A stretch of 64,000 nt of DNA from Bradyrhizobium erythrophlei (lineage in GTDB: Bacteria > Pseudomonadota > Alphaproteobacteria > Rhizobiales > Xanthobacteraceae). The notes beneath the pieces are model-generated. The model saw only the letters and a program-made list of their open reading frames with translations. It did no database searches and had not been told where the DNA came from. The position numbers were made by a program, and so were the translations under genes. The stretch spans positions 8,217,001 through 8,281,000 of the forward strand of contig NZ_LT670818.1 in the NCBI RefSeq assembly GCF_900129505.1, given 5' to 3'. Positions 62,127-64,000 of this stretch are shown here, in pieces (within the stretch, counting starts at the first letter, position 1; the number at the start of each line of letters is the position of its first letter).

Positions 62127-63122
62127 ATGAAAAATCTCCTCACCGATATATCGGGCGTCCGCGTCGGCCATGCCGAGGATGCGGCACTGGCCTCCGGCGT
62201 CACCGCCGTGATTTTCGATTCCCCCGCGGTGGCGGCGATCGACGTGCGCGGCGGCGGGCCCGGCACCCGCGAGGGCGCGCTGCTCGACCTCGCCAACACC
62301 GTGGAACGGATCGACGCCATCGCGCTTTCCGGCGGTTCGGCGTTCGGGCTGGAGGCCGGCGGTGGGGTGCAGGCCTGGCTTGCCGAACAGGGCCGCGGCT
62401 TTGCGGTACGCGACGCGGTGATCCCGATCGTGCCCGGCGCGATCATGTTCGACCTTCTCAACGGCGGCGACAAGGCCTGGGGCCGCTTCCCGCCCTACCG
62501 CGATCTCGGCTATGCCGCGGCGGCCGCGGCGGCGGAGACTTTCGCGCTCGGCAGCGCCGGCGCCGGCCTCGGCGCGACGACCGCGAATTTCAAAGGCGGA
62601 CTCGGCTCGGCGTCGGCGGCGACGCCGGGCGGCGTCCGGGTCGCCGCCCTCGCGGTGGTGAACGCGGTCGGCAGCGTCACCGTGGGGGATGGGCCATGGT
62701 TCTGGGCGGCGCCGTTTGAAATCGGCGGTGAATTGGGCGGCCGCGGATTGCCGCCGGCTTTCACGCCGGACATGCTGGCGATGCGCATCAAGGGCGGGGC
62801 GGCCGCAACCTCAGTGGAGAACACCACGCTCGCGGTGGTCGTCACCGACGCCATCCTGAGCAAACCCCAGGCCAAGCGGCTTGCGATGATCGCCCAGACC
62901 GGATTTGCCCGCGCGATCTATCCGGTGCACGCCCCGCTCGACGGCGACGTGCTGTTCGCTGCCGCAACGTGCGAAAAGCCGATCGATCCCCTTGCCGGCC
63001 TCACCGAACTCGGCATGGTCGCCGCCAATGTGGTCGCCCGGGCGATTGCGCGCGGCGTCCACGATGCGACCGCGCTGCCCTTCCTGGGCGCGCTGCCGGC
63101 GTGGCAGGACCGGTTCGGATAA
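62127..63122 (+). CDS. P1 family peptidase (S58, DmpA-like)
   Basis: A 331-residue protein. ITDIS-type start NLLTDISGVRVGHAEDAALA, VDVRGGGPGTRE and ALSGGSAFGLEAGGGVQAWL are the S58 hallmarks. In DmpA-type enzymes the chain self-cleaves before a Ser; a likely site is in AATSVENTTLAVVVTDA, where Asn-Thr-Thr precedes the second half. They act as aminopeptidases on D- or beta-amino acids. ATG 62127 begins where homology does. Confidence 0.88.
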   Translation: MKNLLTDISGVRVGHAEDAALASGVTAVIFDSPAVAAIDVRGGGPGTREGALLDLANTVERIDAIALSGGSAFGLEAGGGVQAWLAEQGRGFAVRDAVIPIVPGAIMFDLLNGGDKAWGRFPPYRDLGYAAAAAAAETFALGSAGAGLGATTANFKGGLGSASAATPGGVRVAALAVVNAVGSVTVGDGPWFWAAPFEIGGELGGRGLPPAFTPDMLAMRIKGGAAATSVENTTLAVVVTDAILSKPQAKRLAMIAQTGFARAIYPVHAPLDGDVLFAAATCEKPIDPLAGLTELGMVAANVVARAIARGVHDATALPFLGALPAWQDRFG

Positions 63123-63151
63123 TCCCGCCACGTGCGGGTTGCCGGACCTGC

Positions 63152-64000
63152 TCAGACGTTCATGGAAAGCGACGCGGAGGCTCCGGACGAAATCGCCTGC
63201 GCCTCGCGCTGAATCATCTGCTCGATCATATTGTAGGAAGACGTCGCGCTGGAGGACGACGTCCCGCTGGAAGAGGTCGTCGATGCAGCCGGCGAGGTCA
63301 TCGTCACCTTCGATCCGTCGGCATAGGTCACCGACGTCGTGGTCGAGCCGTCGCTGTTGGTCACCGCGGTGGAGGAAGCGCCGCTCAGCGCCTGCAGCAA
63401 GGCATCGGAGCTAGATCCGCCGGCGCTTGAGCCGGTGGTGCCGGAAGTCGATCCGGTGGAATCGCCGTTGCTGTCGGCGACATGGTGATGGTGGTGGCCG
63501 CCCTTGCCGCCTGCCCCCTGCAATGCTTTCTGCATCTCGTCGAGGCTGACCGACCCGTCGCCATTGGCGTCGAGCTTGTTGAAGACGTCGTCGGCCTGCG
63601 CGAGGTTGGTGCCGCCGGCGCCGAGCGCGCTTTCGAATTCCGTCTTGCTGATCTGGCCATCGCCGTTGGTATCGATCTGCGAGAACAGGTCCTGCAGCGC
63701 GCTGGAGGGATCGGTGGATGCCGATGTGGTGGATGCCGATGTGGTCGATGCCGTCGATGTGGATGCTGCCGTCGAGGACTGGCTTTGCGCCGCCAGCAGC
63801 GCGCTCATCGTCTCCGGCGAGATCTGGGTGAATGCACTGCCGCCGGTAACCGGGGGCGGACTTCCTGTCTGCGCCTGGCTGCTGGTGGTATCGAACGGAG
63901 TGGTCGAACTCTGGGTAAAGCCGGTGGTCTGCGGCGACGTCGACTTCGACGAGGTCAGCGATTGCAGCGCGTCGATTGCGGACGCAGCGGCGCCAAGGGC
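63152..64000 (-). CDS. EF-hand protein, partial (N-terminus outside window)
   Basis: The minus-strand frame is open from the window edge to a stop at 63152, covering about 282 residues; the frame has no stop past the ATG at 63808, so the true N-terminus lies outside. Two EF-hands are seen: DTNGDGQISKTE and DANGDGSVSLDE. The rest is Ser/Thr-rich low complexity with a natural His5 tract (GGHHHHHVAD) and a third degenerate DSNGDSTG. It is probably a calcium-binding secreted or surface protein. Confidence 0.85.
   Translation of the reverse strand, partial: ALGAAASAIDALQSLTSSKSTSPQTTGFTQSSTTPFDTTSSQAQTGSPPPVTGGSAFTQISPETMSALLAAQSQSSTAASTSTASTTSASTTSASTDPSSALQDLFSQIDTNGDGQISKTEFESALGAGGTNLAQADDVFNKLDANGDGSVSLDEMQKALQGAGGKGGHHHHHVADSNGDSTGSTSGTTGSSAGGSSSDALLQALSGASSTAVTNSDGSTTTSVTYADGSKVTMTSPAASTTSSSGTSSSSATSSYNMIEQMIQREAQAISSGASASLSMNV

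Overview
This window looks like chromosomal sequence from a Bradyrhizobium-type alphaproteobacterium (Nitrobacteraceae). The evidence is high GC with strong third-position bias, dense gene packing, protein types common in that group (Usg, DUF2778, phasin, DUF72/DUF488, MASE1 kinase), and many copies of the palindromic intergenic repeats common in such genomes. No rRNA, tRNA, CRISPR array, transposase or integrase was recognised. Species identity is inferred, not shown.

Layout. 0-4.3 kb: a partial GST, a MetE-like methyltransferase, small proteins, Gpt, a PaaI thioesterase and a CinA-like protein. 4.5-16.3 kb: an Anbu-type cluster (circularly permuted ATP-grasp, alpha-E, transglutaminase, Anbu peptidase, SDR) that is split. 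About 6.8 kb lies between transglutaminase and Anbu, holding AI-2E exporter, PPK2, SulP and GNAT genes plus decayed sequence. 16.4-22.2 kb: MFS and nucleoside transporters, an acyltransferase-SGNH protein, a cupin with a histone-H1-like tail, and Usg. 22.3-24.6 kb: groES-groEL behind two CIRCE-like operators that bracket a candidate promoter. 24.7-35.5 kb: LysR/isochorismatase/GST, DUF2778, a polyprenyl-sugar glycosyltransferase pair, small membrane and secreted proteins, a phasin, and a DUF72-DUF488 pair.

35.6-41.5 kb: a tightly coupled minus-strand operon, TetR - HlyD - ABC ATPase - ABC permease - class III cyclase (then PhzF), with a perfect 18-bp palindrome in front of tetR. 41.5-44.3 kb: a MASE1 histidine kinase lying between direct repeats made from the 3' end of a neighbouring DUF2000 gene. 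44.4-51.8 kb: a carbon-monoxide-dehydrogenase-like (cox) maturation and small/medium-subunit cluster with no large catalytic subunit. 52-59.4 kb: an enol-lactonase-like hydrolase, a small Gln/Gly/Pro-rich protein, and a complete livHMGF-K branched-chain amino-acid ABC system with a terminator. 59.5-62.1 kb: a visibly less GC-rich segment with a rhodanese-ChrB fusion, a Tat-exported superoxide dismutase, a Cys-rich secreted peptide and an outer-membrane-protein remnant. 62.1-64 kb: a P1-family peptidase and a partial EF-hand protein.

The most notable points are the interrupted Anbu cluster, the kinase module between duplicated gene ends, the cox cluster without coxL, the paired CIRCE sites, and a modular nested-palindrome repeat family, one copy of which supplies the C-terminus of a protein.
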